A DNA stretch of 64,000 nt from Methylobacterium adhaesivum (GCF_022179065.1 NZ_BPQD01000020.1:62001-126000), one strand, 5' to 3'; positions 51,455-60,876 are shown, counted from the stretch's first letter. Program-made: numbers and translations. Notes: generated from the letters alone by a model not told the origin.

Positions 51455-53101
51455 TCACCAGTTCCGGAAGCGGCTCGGCGGGCGGTAGAGACCACCCGAC
51501 GCGAGGGCGAGGTCCTTGATGGACCGCGCGGCGAGGAGGCTGCGGTCGGCATCGAGGGGGTCGATCCCGAGATCCTCCGGTCGCCGGATCACGCCGCGCT
51601 CGCGCAGCCGCGCCACCATGCCGGCGTCGCGCCGACGCCCGATCTCGGTGTAGCCGGCGACGCCCCGGATCGCCTGCTCGCGCTCGTCGGGGTCGCGGCA
51701 CAGGAGAAGGTTGGCGATCCCCTCCTCGGTGACGATGTGGGTGACGTCGTCGCCGTAGACCATGACGGGGGCGAGCGGCAGGTCGAGTTTCTCGGCCAGC
51801 GCCAGGGCGTCGAGGCGTTCCACGAACAGGGGCACGTTGCCGTCCCCGAAGGTCTCGCCGATCTGAACCACGAGCTTGCGACCCCGGCGGAGGGGCGCCG
51901 GCGTGTCGGGATCGGCCTCCGCGCCCGCCTTGAGCCAGGGCTCGCTCGGGTGGCGGCGCCCGCGCGGGTCGGACCCCATGTTGGGTGCGCCGCCGAAGCC
52001 CGCGATGCGATTGGTGGTCACCGTCGAGCTGTGGCCGGAGAGATCCACCTGCAGGGTCGAGCCGATGAACAGGTCGCAGGCATAGAGTCCGGCCGTCTGG
52101 CAGAAGGCGCGGTTGGAGCGCAGCGACCCGTCCGCCCCCGTGAAGTAGATGTCCGGCCGGGCGGCGATATAGTCGTCCATCCCCACCTCGGAGCCGAAGC
52201 AGTGGATCTGCTCGACCCAGCCGGCCTCGATGGCCGGGATCAGGGTCGGGTGCGGGTTGAGCGCCCAGTGGGTGCAGACCTGTCCGCGCAGGCCGAGCTT
52301 TTCCCCGTAGGTCGGCAGCAGCAGCTCGATGGCGGCGGTGTTGAAGCCGATACCGTGGTTGAGCCGGCGGATGCCGTAGGGCGCGTAGAGCCCCTTGATG
52401 GCGAGCATCGCCGTGAGGATCTGGGTTTCCGTGATGGAGCCGGGATCGCGGGTGAACAGCGGCTCGACGTGGAAGGGTCGGCCCGCCTCGACCACGAAGT
52501 GGACCCGGTCGCCCGGGATGTCGACACGGGGCACGCGGTCGACGATCTCGCCCACCTGCGCCACCACGAGGCCGTCCTTGAAGCTCGTGGCCTCGACGAC
52601 GGTCGGCGTGTCCTCGGTGTTGGGGCCGGTGTAGAGGTTGCCGTCCCGGTCGGCGCTCACCGCCGCGATGAGGGCGACCTGTGGCGTCAGGTCGATGAAG
52701 TAGCGCGCGAACAGTTCGAGGTAGGTATGGACCGCGCCGAGCGCGATCTGACCGCCATAGAGCATCCGGGCGATGCGCGCCGCCTGCGGCCCGGAATACG
52801 AGTAGTCGAGGCGGCGTGCGATGCCCTTCTCGAACACGTCGAGATGCGACGGCAGGACGATGCCGGATTGCACCATGTGCAGATCGTGGATCACGCCCGG
52901 ATCGACCTCCGCCAGGGCGTCGGCAAGGAGGTCGGCCTGCTTCTGGTTGTCCCCTTCGAGGCAGACCCGGTCGCCCGGCCGCAATACCGCTTCGAGGAAG
53001 GGCGCGAGGTCCGCCGCCTGCACCACCTTGCCACGGGCGAAGGAGGCGCCGGCGGCGATCCGCGCCGCGCGGGCGGCTTTCTGCGTCGCCCAATCCCTCA
53101 T
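51455..53101 (-). CDS. mdcA: Malonate decarboxylase alpha subunit (acetyl-ACP:malonate ACP transferase, MdcA)
   Basis: Exchanges malonate for the acetyl group on the carrier protein, the first catalytic step. The 548-residue protein is close to citrate lyase alpha-type CoA transferases: LRPGDRVCLEGDNQKQADLL, HDLHMVQSGIVLPSHLDVF and GGAPNMGSDPRGRRH are MdcA blocks. ATG at 53101 begins MRDWATQKAARA. First gene of mdcACDEGBH, with a palindrome 68 bases upstream. Confidence 0.95.
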   Translation of the reverse strand: MRDWATQKAARAARIAAGASFARGKVVQAADLAPFLEAVLRPGDRVCLEGDNQKQADLLADALAEVDPGVIHDLHMVQSGIVLPSHLDVFEKGIARRLDYSYSGPQAARIARMLYGGQIALGAVHTYLELFARYFIDLTPQVALIAAVSADRDGNLYTGPNTEDTPTVVEATSFKDGLVVAQVGEIVDRVPRVDIPGDRVHFVVEAGRPFHVEPLFTRDPGSITETQILTAMLAIKGLYAPYGIRRLNHGIGFNTAAIELLLPTYGEKLGLRGQVCTHWALNPHPTLIPAIEAGWVEQIHCFGSEVGMDDYIAARPDIYFTGADGSLRSNRAFCQTAGLYACDLFIGSTLQVDLSGHSSTVTTNRIAGFGGAPNMGSDPRGRRHPSEPWLKAGAEADPDTPAPLRRGRKLVVQIGETFGDGNVPLFVERLDALALAEKLDLPLAPVMVYGDDVTHIVTEEGIANLLLCRDPDEREQAIRGVAGYTEIGRRRDAGMVARLRERGVIRRPEDLGIDPLDADRSLLAARSIKDLALASGGLYRPPSRFRNW

Positions 53102-53487
53102 GGATCGTCTCCGTACCCGAACCATCGTTTATGCAATGGTGCAGCAATACGCATGCACTTGGCAATCTCTTGTATACAAGACAGAGCCGTTTTACCGAAA
53201 TGCGACGGCGGGCTGCGCGTTTCCGCCGCATTCATCGAAACTTCAATCTCTCCCTGTCTCATTGTCGCGCAGATTCCATGCGAGGCGTTTGGGAACCGCA
53301 CCCTAGGGTTCGGTCCTATCACGCAAGTGGAGGAGCGGTTTCCGCAGGCCTGCGGCATCGCCCCCCCATCGCGCCAACACACAGGTCGCAGCCGCGAGCC
53401 CCGAAGGCGCGCCTCCGCGAGGAGGTGGATTTGGGACGTCGCGTTCAAGCGATCGGCTGCGCCTGAGACTTTTAGGGGGATCGAGAC
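53102..53487. other. Divergent mdcA-glgP intergenic region
   Basis: About 385 bases holding the promoters of both genes. The mdcA-proximal part is AT-richer than its surroundings and includes the CTTGTATACAAG palindrome. The glgP side has AGGGGGA before its GTG start. No regulator or transporter gene lies here. Confidence 0.5.
53169..53180. promoter_or_regulatory. CTTGTATACAAG palindrome, MdcY/GntR-type operator
   Basis: A perfect 12-bp palindrome 68 bases before mdcA. It matches, apart from the outer base, the ATTGTATACAAT operator that I recall for MdcY, the GntR-family regulator of the Acinetobacter mdc operon. Confidence 0.65.
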
Positions 53488-56019
53488 GTGTTGATTGAGA
53501 AGCTGCTCTCACCCGAGGCCCGCGAGGACGCGGCCGCGGTTCGGGCCAACACCCACGCGGCGCCGCTCGTCACCACCCGCACCTTACCGCTCACCACCCC
53601 GTCGGGCGACGCGGTCGCGGACCTGCGCGAGGCGATCCTCGCCAAGCTCGCCTATGCGGTGGGCAAGACCCCGCAGACCGCCCGCGAGCGGGATTGGTTC
53701 GCCGCCACCGCCCTCGCCCTGCGCGACCGCATCGTCGATGCCTGCATGGCGAGCGACGGGAGCGTGCCGAACAAGCGGGTCTACTACCTGTCCCTTGAAT
53801 TCCTCATCGGCCGCCTGCTCTCGGACGCCATGAACAATCTCGGTCTCGTCGAGACCACGCGTGCGGCCCTGCGCGACCTCGGCATCGACCTCGAGTCCGT
53901 CGAGGGCGCCGAGCCCGACGCGGCCCTCGGCAACGGCGGCCTCGGGCGTCTGGCCGCCTGCTTCATCGAGAGCATGGCGAGCCTGTCGATCCCGGCCATC
54001 GGCTACGGCATCCGCTACGACCACGGCCTGTTCCGGCAGTCCCTCGAGGACGGCTGGCAGAAAGAGGCGCCGGAGACTTGGCTCGCCGAGGGTAATCCGT
54101 GGGAGTTCGTCCGCCCCGAGGCGACGTACACCATCGGTTTCGGCGGCCATGTCACCATGTCGTCGGTGTCCGAGGGCGTCATTCGTCGCCACTGGCATCC
54201 GGCCGAGACCATCCGGGCCGTGGCCCACGACGTGCCGGTGGTGGGCTGGCGCGGGCGCCACGTGAACACCCTGCGCCTGTGGAAGGCGGAGGCCGAAGCC
54301 CCCGTCGAGCTCGCCCGCTTCAACGGCGGCGACCATGTCGGGGCCGTCTCGGCGCGGGCCCGCGTCGAGGCGATCTCGCGGGTGCTCTACCCGAGCGATT
54401 CGTCGGACGCCGGCCAGGAGCTTCGCCTGCGCCAGGAATACTTCTTCACCTCCGCCTCCCTGCAGGATCTCGTGCGCCGGCACGTCGCCGAGCGGGGCGA
54501 CCTGCGCAGCCTGCCCGACCACGCCGCCATCCAACTCAACGACACCCATCCGGCCATCGCCGTGCCGGAGCTCATGCGCCTCCTCCTCGAGGACCATGCC
54601 TTCACCTGGGAGGATGCCTGGCACGTCACCACGAACACCCTCGGCTACACCAACCACACCCTGCTGCCCGAGGCCCTCGAGACCTGGCCCGTCGATCTCA
54701 TGGAGCGGGTTCTGCCGCGCCACATGCAGATCATCTATCTCATCAACTGGATGCACCTCGAGGAGCAGGGCCGGCACGGCCGGGCGAACGCGGAGCAGCT
54801 CGCTTCCGTGTCCCTCATCGAGGAGGCCAACGGTAAGCGTGTCCGCATGGGACACCTCGCCTTCCTCGGGGCGCGGCGGGTCAACGGCGTTTCGGCCCTG
54901 CACACGGACCTCATGCGCTCGACGGTGTTCAAGGACCTGCACGCCCTCGACACCGACAAGATCGTCAACAAGACCAACGGCATCACCTTCCGCCGCTGGC
55001 TGCACAACTGCAATCCGGAGCTGACGCGGCTCGCCGTCGAGGCCGTGGGCGAAGGCGTGCTCGACAATCCCGAACTGCTGACGGGCCTCGCCGAGCACGC
55101 CGACGATGCCGGTTTCCAGGATCGCTACCGGGCCATGCGCCGGGCCCGCAAGGACGCCCTCGCGAAGGTGGTGGCCGAGCGGACGGGGATCGTCGTTGAT
55201 CCGGCGAGCCTGTTCGACGTCCAGATCAAGCGCATCCATGAATACAAGCGCCAGCTCCTCAACGTCATCGAGACGGTGGCGCTCTATCAGGCGATCAAGG
55301 CCGAGCCGCACCGGGACTGGACGCCCCGGGTCAAGATCTTCGGCGGCAAGGCCGCGCCGAGCTATGTCCAGGCCAAGCTCATCATCAAGCTCGCCTGCGA
55401 CGTCGCTCGGGTGGTGAACGACGATCCCGATGTCGCCGGTCGCCTCAAGGTGGTGTTCCTGCCCAACTACTCGGTGAGTCTCGCGGAATCGATCATTCCG
55501 GCCGCCGACCTTTCCGAGCAGATCTCCACCGCCGGGATGGAGGCGTCGGGCACCGGAAACATGAAGCTGGCGCTCAACGGGGCCCTGACGATCGGCACCC
55601 TCGACGGCGCCAACATCGAGATCCGCGACCATGTCGGCGCGGACAACATCTTCATCTTCGGCCTCGATGCCGCAGGCGTCCAGGCCCGCATGGCGGAGCC
55701 GGGTTACGCCAAGGCCGCCATCGCCGCCTCGCCCCGCCTCGCCGCCGCCCTCGACCTCATCGGCGCGGGCGGGTTCTCACCCGACGATCCGGGCCGTTTC
55801 CGCCCCATCGTCGACAGTCTCGTCCATGAGGACCGCTACCTCCTCACCGCCGACTTCGACGATTACTGGCGCGCCCAGCGCGCCGTCGATGCCGCCTGGA
55901 ACGATCCGGGCACGTGGTGGCGAAAGGCTATCCTCAACACCGCCCGGATGGCGTGGTTCTCCTCCGACCGCTCCATGCGGGAATATGCCGAGGAGATCTG
56001 GCGGGTGCGCGTCGCCTGA
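53488..56019 (+). CDS. glgP: Glycogen/starch alpha-glucan phosphorylase
   Basis: Releases glucose-1-phosphate from glycogen with PLP as cofactor (GT35). The 843-residue protein starts at GTG 53488 and shows RVYYLSLEFLIGR, NGGLGRLAACFIESMA, the QLNDTHPAIAVPELMRLL block and the PLP lysine K693 in EASGTGNMKLALNGAL. Length is normal. It is divergent from the mdc operon, while glgA lies on the other side of that operon. A strong terminator follows. Confidence 0.96.
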   Translation: MLIEKLLSPEAREDAAAVRANTHAAPLVTTRTLPLTTPSGDAVADLREAILAKLAYAVGKTPQTARERDWFAATALALRDRIVDACMASDGSVPNKRVYYLSLEFLIGRLLSDAMNNLGLVETTRAALRDLGIDLESVEGAEPDAALGNGGLGRLAACFIESMASLSIPAIGYGIRYDHGLFRQSLEDGWQKEAPETWLAEGNPWEFVRPEATYTIGFGGHVTMSSVSEGVIRRHWHPAETIRAVAHDVPVVGWRGRHVNTLRLWKAEAEAPVELARFNGGDHVGAVSARARVEAISRVLYPSDSSDAGQELRLRQEYFFTSASLQDLVRRHVAERGDLRSLPDHAAIQLNDTHPAIAVPELMRLLLEDHAFTWEDAWHVTTNTLGYTNHTLLPEALETWPVDLMERVLPRHMQIIYLINWMHLEEQGRHGRANAEQLASVSLIEEANGKRVRMGHLAFLGARRVNGVSALHTDLMRSTVFKDLHALDTDKIVNKTNGITFRRWLHNCNPELTRLAVEAVGEGVLDNPELLTGLAEHADDAGFQDRYRAMRRARKDALAKVVAERTGIVVDPASLFDVQIKRIHEYKRQLLNVIETVALYQAIKAEPHRDWTPRVKIFGGKAAPSYVQAKLIIKLACDVARVVNDDPDVAGRLKVVFLPNYSVSLAESIIPAADLSEQISTAGMEASGTGNMKLALNGALTIGTLDGANIEIRDHVGADNIFIFGLDAAGVQARMAEPGYAKAAIAASPRLAAALDLIGAGGFSPDDPGRFRPIVDSLVHEDRYLLTADFDDYWRAQRAVDAAWNDPGTWWRKAILNTARMAWFSSDRSMREYAEEIWRVRVA

Positions 56020-56042
56020 CGCGAATCGACTGCGAACAATGG

Positions 56043-56076
56043 AAAAACCCGGCCGATGCCCATCGGCCGGGTTTTT
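56043..56076. terminator. Strong bidirectional terminator between glgP and rcdA
   Basis: A 16-bp perfect inverted repeat, AAAAACCCGGCCGATG with CATCGGCCGGGTTTTT, with A and T tracts on both sides, 24 bases after glgP. It can serve glgP and, from the other strand, rcdA. Confidence 0.92.
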
Positions 56077-56194
56077 CGCGTGCGTCATCTGCGGACGATG
56101 GCGTCGGGGCGGGCGCTCTCGCCCAGGACACGATCCGCCTCAGGCCGGGCGGCGAGTCGAGGCCCCCTCCCTCGGCGCCGGCCCGTCGCGCGCC

Positions 56195-56722
56195 TCAGTG
56201 CGCGGCGCCGAAGGCCGCGTGCAGCAATCCCTGCTGGGCCGCGACGGGACTCACCACCGGCACCGCGTCCGGACGCCCATCGGTGATTAGACCGTCGAGG
56301 TGAAGGATGCGGGCGTGCATCCGGCGCGAGCGCACGATGAGGTCCTGCAGGCGCGACGGCAGCAGGCCGAACACCTCGGCCCGGAACGGCTCGGTGTTGG
56401 CCAGACGCACCCGGGTCTTCTCCTCCAGGGCTTCGTTGGGCGTCAGTTCGCCCTCCGACACGGCCCGCTGAACGAGGAGCCAGGAAGCGATCTGCATGAG
56501 CCGGGTGGTCAGCCGCATGGTCTCGCCGGCATAGTTCAGGGTGCCGTCCCGGGACATCAGGCGCGATTCCTCGCGACCTTCGCCGTCGAGGTAGGCCGCG
56601 GCCTCCTCCACCAGGGTCATGCCTTCGCGAAACAACGTCCGGAACGCATCCGATCCGACATAGGTGTCACCGAAGCTGACCCAGTCGCGCTCGTCCCGGA
56701 ATGATACGTCGAAACCGTTCAT
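56195..56722 (-). CDS. rcdA: RcdA-type protease adaptor (DUF1465)
   Basis: A 175-residue all-helical protein of the DUF1465 family, which includes Caulobacter RcdA, the adaptor that with CpdR and PopA helps ClpXP degrade CtrA. Family blocks are VSFGDTYVGSDAFRTLFREG, RLTTRLMQIASWLLVQRAV and GLLPSRLQDLIVRSRRMHAR. The C-terminal tail is disordered and rich in Pro/Gly/Ala. A perfect CtrA-type site lies 110 bases upstream, suggesting that CtrA controls its own degradation factor. Confidence 0.9.
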   Translation of the reverse strand: MNGFDVSFRDERDWVSFGDTYVGSDAFRTLFREGMTLVEEAAAYLDGEGREESRLMSRDGTLNYAGETMRLTTRLMQIASWLLVQRAVSEGELTPNEALEEKTRVRLANTEPFRAEVFGLLPSRLQDLIVRSRRMHARILHLDGLITDGRPDAVPVVSPVAAQQGLLHAAFGAAH

Positions 56723-56831
56723 CGTGCCTCCTGCGCGGCGACCGGCCGGTCCGTCGTCCGAAATCGGACCATCACCGCCGCCTGTCGATGGAATTCTGCA
56801 ATGCTAACGCCGCACGCCCGACGACGCGCCC

Positions 56832-56846
56832 TTAAGTGAGTTTTAA
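56832..56846. promoter_or_regulatory. CtrA-type site TTAA-N7-TTAA upstream of rcdA
   Basis: A perfect TTAA-GTGAGTT-TTAA, followed three bases... later by a further TTAA half site (56849-56852). It lies 110 bases from the rcdA start and about 215 from rpmH. Confidence 0.7.
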
Positions 56847-56904
56847 CCTTAATAGCGGCGGGCGAGCGCCCGCTCCGGCGAGGTGGTCGGAGCGCTGACG
56901 CGCG

Positions 56905-56933
56905 TTGACTCCGGGCCGGTCATCCGCCATAAG
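56905..56933 (+). promoter_or_regulatory. Possible promoter of the rpmH operon
   Basis: TTGACT and CATAAG with a 17-base spacer, about 130 bases before rpmH. The -35 is good and the -10 is mediocre. Confidence 0.35.
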
Positions 56934-57061
56934 CCGCGCCATCGCGACGCGGCGTCCTTCTGGGCGCTCTTCGCGCTTGCAGATACATTCTGGACGAGTG
57001 ACGGGGCCTGCACTGGCGGTGAAGCCTGCGGCACCCATCCTTGGCCATCGGAGACAGCCCC

Positions 57062-57196
57062 GTGAAAAGAACCTATCAGCCCAGCAAGCTCGTGCGTAAG
57101 CGTCGTCACGGCTTCCGCGCCCGCATGGCCACCGCCGGCGGCCGCAAAGTGATCGCCGCCCGCCGCGCCCACGGCCGCAAGAAGCTGTCGGCCTAA
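57062..57196 (+). CDS. rpmH: 50S ribosomal protein L34
   Basis: A 44-residue, strongly basic ribosomal protein reading [20 protein letters not shown] and ending [13 protein letters not shown], the invariant L34 sequence type. The start codon is GTG at 57062. First gene of the rpmH-rnpA-yidC-engB cluster common in bacteria. Confidence 0.97.
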   Translation: MKRTYQPSKLVRKRRHGFRARMATAGGRKVIAARRAHGRKKLSA

Positions 57197-57238
57197 GGCT
57201 GCTGACGCCACGCGCCGCCCTTGTGCGGCGCGTCCCGC

Positions 57239-57850
57239 ATGAAACTGGCTCCGGGCCGCGAGATCGGAGCTGCCGTGTCGACGATCGGACGGCTGACCCA
57301 ACGCTCGGACTTTCTGGCCGCGGCGGGAGGACGGCGCTTCCATACGGAGCGCTTCTCCGCTCAAGGACGGCTGCGCGACGGCGATGCGCCGGAGCCCCAA
57401 CCCGAGGGCTCTAGACCGGCGCAGGGCCTGCGGATCGGCTTCACCATTACCAAGCGGGTCGGCCACGCCACGGAGCGCAATCGCATCCGTCGGCGTCTTC
57501 GTGCTGCCCTGCGGGCGGCGAGCGCCGACCTTCCGACCCCCGAGGCCGACGTCGTTCTCATCGCCCGGCGGCCGGCCCTGTCGGCGGCCTTCGAGACCCT
57601 GATCGACGATCTGCGCCGGGCCGTGCCCATCGTGACCAAACCACAGACGCGCAAGGATCCGGCGGCCCAGGGGATGCCGGGCTCCGATTCCCGGCGGGGT
57701 CGCGGCAAGTCCGGTTCCGGCAAGCCTGCGGCTGGCGCGAAACCCGCGATGCCGCTATTGGCCTCTGGCTCGGAGGCCAACGCCTCGACGGGCCGCGCCA
57801 CGGCGCCCTCCCCCATTCCCAACGCATGCGACGGACCGACCGATGGGTAA
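57239..57850 (+). CDS. rnpA: Ribonuclease P protein component, with C-terminal extension
   Basis: Protein cofactor of RNase P for tRNA 5' processing. The 203-residue protein has the core at about residues 18-130, with RFHTERF near the start, [22 protein letters not shown] carrying the RNR signature, and [10 protein letters not shown]. Residues about 133-203 form a Gly/Ala/Ser/Pro-rich extension, so the protein is some 70-80 residues longer than usual. The gene overlaps the yidC start by eight bases. No yidD gene lies between rnpA and yidC. Confidence 0.92.
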   Translation: MKLAPGREIGAAVSTIGRLTQRSDFLAAAGGRRFHTERFSAQGRLRDGDAPEPQPEGSRPAQGLRIGFTITKRVGHATERNRIRRRLRAALRAASADLPTPEADVVLIARRPALSAAFETLIDDLRRAVPIVTKPQTRKDPAAQGMPGSDSRRGRGKSGSGKPAAGAKPAMPLLASGSEANASTGRATAPSPIPNACDGPTDG

Positions 57851-59705
57851 TGACAAGACGAACATGATCGTCGCGATCGCCCTGTCGCTGGCGGTCCTGC
57901 TCGGCTGGAACTACTTCGTCGCCGCGCCGCGCGTGGAGCAGCAGCGTCAGGCCACGCTGCAGAGCCAGGCCGCGCTCAAGAACGGCGCCGCGACCACGCC
58001 CGACGGCGTGCCGAGCGCGAGCCCGAAGGAAGGCGGCCCCTCCGCCCCCGTGCCCGGCACCCTGCCGGGCGCCGCCGCCGGACAGGGCGGCATCGAGCCG
58101 CGCGAGGCGGTCATCGCCCGCTCGCCGCGCATCACCATCGACACGCCGGCTCTCGCCGGGTCCATCGCCCTCAAGGGCGGCCGCATCGACGACGTCCTGC
58201 TCAAGAACTACCACGAGACCGTGAGCGACGAGAGCCCGCGCATCGTGCTGCTCTCGCCCACGGGAACGGCCAATCCGTATTACGGGGAGTTCGGCTGGGT
58301 CGGCCAGAACGCCGGCCCCCTGCCGGGCAGCGAGACGCTCTGGACCGCCGACGCCACCACCCTCTCGGCCGGCAAGCCCGTGACCCTGACCTACGACAAC
58401 GGGGCCGGCCTCCTGTTCCGCCGCATCATCGCGGTGGACGACAAGTTCATGTTCACGGTGCGCGACGAGGTCGAGAACAAGGGCTCGGCCGCCGTCAGCC
58501 TGTACCCGTACGGCCTCGTCTCCCGCTGGGGCAAGCCGACGACGCAGGGCTATTACGTGCTCCACGAAGGCATGATCGGCGTGCTCGGCGCCGACGGCCT
58601 ACAGGAATACACCTACGACCACCTCGCCAAGGAGCCGGTACTCGGCAACGTCGCCACGAAGGGCAAGTCGTGGACCGGCGTGACCGGCGGGTTCGTCGGC
58701 ATCACCGACAAGTATTGGGCGGCGGCCGCGATTCCCGATCAGGCCGCGCCCTACACCGGCAGCTTCACCGAGCGCGCCGACGGCGCCACGAAGGTCTATC
58801 AGGCGAGCGTGCTCGGCGGTGTGCGCGTCGTCGATCCGGGCACCACGGCCACGGCGACGCAGCAGCTCTTCGCCGGCGCCAAGGAAGTCAACACCATCAA
58901 CGCCTACCAGAAGGACCTCGGCATCGAGAAGTTCGATCTGATGATCGACTGGGGCTGGTTCCACTTCATCACCAAGCCGATGTTCCGGGCCCTGGATTTC
59001 TTCTACCACCTCTTCGGTAACTTCGGTGTCGCGATCCTCGTCGTGACCCTGTGCCTGAAGCTGCTGTTCCTGCCCATCGCCAACAAGTCCTACAAGTCCA
59101 TGGCCAAGATGAAGGCCGTGCAGCCGGAGATGGCCGCCATTCGCGAGCGCTACGGCGACGACAAGCTGAAGCAGCAGCAGGCGATGATGGAGCTGTACAA
59201 GAAGGAGAAGATCAATCCGGTGGCCGGCTGCTGGCCGGTCCTGATCCAGATCCCGGTGTTCTTCGCCCTCTACAAGGTTCTGTTCATCACCATCGAGATG
59301 CGGCACGCGCCGTTCTTCGGCTGGATCAAGGATCTGGCGGCGCCCGATCCGACAAGCCTGCTCAATCTGTTCGGCCTGCTCCCCTACGCGGCGCCGGACG
59401 TCGTCCACCTCGGCATCTGGCCCATCGTGATGGGTATCACGATGTTCATCCAGATGAAGATGAACCCCGCGCCGCCGGACCCGGTCCAGGCGCAGATCTT
59501 CACCTTCATGCCGATCGTGTTCACGTTCATGCTTGGCTCGTTCCCGGCCGGTCTGGTGATCTACTGGGCCTGGAACAACACCCTCTCGGTGATCCAGCAA
59601 TACGTCATCATGCGCCGCAACGGCGTGAAGGTGGAGCTCTGGGACAATCTGCGGGGCATGTTCCGCAGGAAGCCCGCCGACAAGAACGCCCCGGCCAAGG
59701 GCTGA
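57843..59705 (+). CDS. yidC: Membrane protein insertase YidC
   Basis: Inserts inner-membrane proteins with or without SecYEG. The 620-residue Gram-negative form has an N-terminal membrane helix (about 8-25), a large periplasmic beta domain (about 95-370) and five core helices from about 370 onward. The cytosolic hairpin reads [20 protein letters not shown] and [19 protein letters not shown] marks the core. Length is typical. Downstream is a 13-bp hairpin. Confidence 0.96.
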   Translation: MGNDKTNMIVAIALSLAVLLGWNYFVAAPRVEQQRQATLQSQAALKNGAATTPDGVPSASPKEGGPSAPVPGTLPGAAAGQGGIEPREAVIARSPRITIDTPALAGSIALKGGRIDDVLLKNYHETVSDESPRIVLLSPTGTANPYYGEFGWVGQNAGPLPGSETLWTADATTLSAGKPVTLTYDNGAGLLFRRIIAVDDKFMFTVRDEVENKGSAAVSLYPYGLVSRWGKPTTQGYYVLHEGMIGVLGADGLQEYTYDHLAKEPVLGNVATKGKSWTGVTGGFVGITDKYWAAAAIPDQAAPYTGSFTERADGATKVYQASVLGGVRVVDPGTTATATQQLFAGAKEVNTINAYQKDLGIEKFDLMIDWGWFHFITKPMFRALDFFYHLFGNFGVAILVVTLCLKLLFLPIANKSYKSMAKMKAVQPEMAAIRERYGDDKLKQQQAMMELYKKEKINPVAGCWPVLIQIPVFFALYKVLFITIEMRHAPFFGWIKDLAAPDPTSLLNLFGLLPYAAPDVVHLGIWPIVMGITMFIQMKMNPAPPDPVQAQIFTFMPIVFTFMLGSFPAGLVIYWAWNNTLSVIQQYVIMRRNGVKVELWDNLRGMFRRKPADKNAPAKG

Positions 59706-59746
59706 TCGCGCCCACCCCGGAGCGGACAGACCTGCTGCACCCCATC

Positions 59747-59776
59747 GGTCCTCTCCGCCTTTCGGCGGAGGGGACC
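59747..59776 (+). terminator. Hairpin between yidC and engB
   Basis: A 13-bp stem with one G-T pair (GGTCCTCTCCGCC with GGCGGAGGGGACC) around TTTC, 41 bases after yidC and followed by GTCCTGTTT. It may attenuate transcription into engB. Confidence 0.5.
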
Positions 59777-59839
59777 GTCCTGTTTCTCGCGTGTCGGCTC
59801 TCGGGTGGCGGATGCGCCGCTCCGAACGGTATCGATCCC

Positions 59840-60505
59840 ATGTCCCAAGCCGACGAGCCCCGAGCCGAAGACGACGCGCTCCTCGAATCCGGCCGCCTGC
59901 TGTTCGCGGGGGCCGCCGACTTTATCGCCTCCGCCCCGAACGTGCCCGCCCTGCCGCCGATGAAGGGCGTCGAGATCGCCTTCGCGGGCCGCTCCAACGT
60001 CGGCAAGTCGAGCCTCGTCAACGCGTTGACCGGCCGCAACACCCTGGCGCGGACCTCGCACACGCCCGGACGCACCCAGCAGCTCAACTTCTTCGATATC
60101 GGCGGACGCCTGACCCTCGTCGACATGCCCGGCTACGGCTACGCGGCGGTGGAGAAGACCAAGGTCGAGGCCTGGACCGACCTCATCCACGATTACCTCA
60201 AGGGCCGCGCCAATCTGGCCCGGGTGTTCATGCTCATCGATTCGCGCCACGGCCTGAAGAGCATCGACACCGACGTCCTCGACGGCCTCGACAAGGCGGC
60301 CGTGAGTTATCAGGTGGTGCTGACCAAGGGCGACGCCTTGAAGAAGTCCGAGATCGAGGCCCGCATCGAGAAGACGCGCGAAGCCCTGTCGAAGCGCCCG
60401 GCGGCCTATCCGGAGATTCTCATCACCTCGAGCCGCGACGACCGCGGCGTGCCGGAACTGCGCGCCAGCGTCGCCCGGCTCCTGGCCGAGCGTGGCGCCC
60501 TATGA
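59840..60505 (+). CDS. engB: Ribosome biogenesis GTP-binding protein EngB/YsxC
   Basis: Essential-type GTPase for large-subunit assembly. The 221-residue protein has the G1 loop GRSNVGKSSL (about 50-59), switch DMPGYGYAAVEK as G3, and TKGDALKKSE as G4. ATG at 59840 matches the family N-terminal length. It is followed by an overlapping DUF423 gene. Confidence 0.95.
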   Translation: MSQADEPRAEDDALLESGRLLFAGAADFIASAPNVPALPPMKGVEIAFAGRSNVGKSSLVNALTGRNTLARTSHTPGRTQQLNFFDIGGRLTLVDMPGYGYAAVEKTKVEAWTDLIHDYLKGRANLARVFMLIDSRHGLKSIDTDVLDGLDKAAVSYQVVLTKGDALKKSEIEARIEKTREALSKRPAAYPEILITSSRDDRGVPELRASVARLLAERGAL

Positions 60506-60876
60506 AACCGGCGGATCGCCTGCTCCTGGCCTTCGGGGGCCTGGCCGGGCTCCTCGGCGTCGCCGCGAGCGCGGCGGCGGCCCATATGGCCGGAACCGAG
60601 AGCCTGAAGACGGCCGCGCAGTTCCTGCTGTTCCACGCCCCCGCCATCCTCGCCCTGGTGGCCCTCACCGCCAGCGGAGCGACGCATCCCATGGCGACCC
60701 GGCTCGCTGCCGCCGCCCTCGCGGTGGGCGTGATCCTATTCTGCGGCGACCTCGCCCTGCGGGCGCTCCAAGGCACAGCATTATTCCCCATGGCCGCACC
60801 GACGGGCGGCGTGCTTCTCATGGCTGGCTGGGGGCTTGCGGCCGTGGCGGCGTTCATTCCGACCAAGGGCCGTTAG
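60502..60876 (+). CDS. DUF423 (YgdD-type) small membrane protein
   Basis: A 124-residue inner-membrane protein with four helices (about 7-28, 38-58, 66-87, 97-119) and the DUF423-like GGLAGLLGVAASAAAAH motif near the N-terminus. Its ATG overlaps the engB stop by four bases. Function unknown. Confidence 0.8.
   Translation: MKPADRLLLAFGGLAGLLGVAASAAAAHMAGTESLKTAAQFLLFHAPAILALVALTASGATHPMATRLAAAALAVGVILFCGDLALRALQGTALFPMAAPTGGVLLMAGWGLAAVAAFIPTKGR

Larger units (their letters stand above)
56723..57061. other. Divergent rcdA-rpmH intergenic region
   Basis: About 340 bases containing the CtrA-type site (56832-56846) and a possible rpmH promoter (56905-56933). No DnaA-box cluster is seen, so there is no sign of a replication origin although rpmH is here. 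Confidence 0.5.

Noticed and set aside
50220-53231. Minus-strand frame of 1003 codons suggesting an MdcA-MdcD fusion
   Set aside because: Only its last 303 codons are MdcD. The upstream part is a non-coding phase of mdcA, and mdcC lies between in its own frame.
56723-57061. Possible replication origin near rpmH
   Set aside because: No cluster of DnaA boxes or AT-rich unwinding region was seen, and dnaA/dnaN are absent; in alphaproteobacteria rpmH is often away from the origin.
57220-57236. TTGTGC-GGC-GCGT between rpmH and rnpA
   Set aside because: Resembles the recurrent operator but has two mismatches in the second half and lies inside an operon, so it is probably chance.
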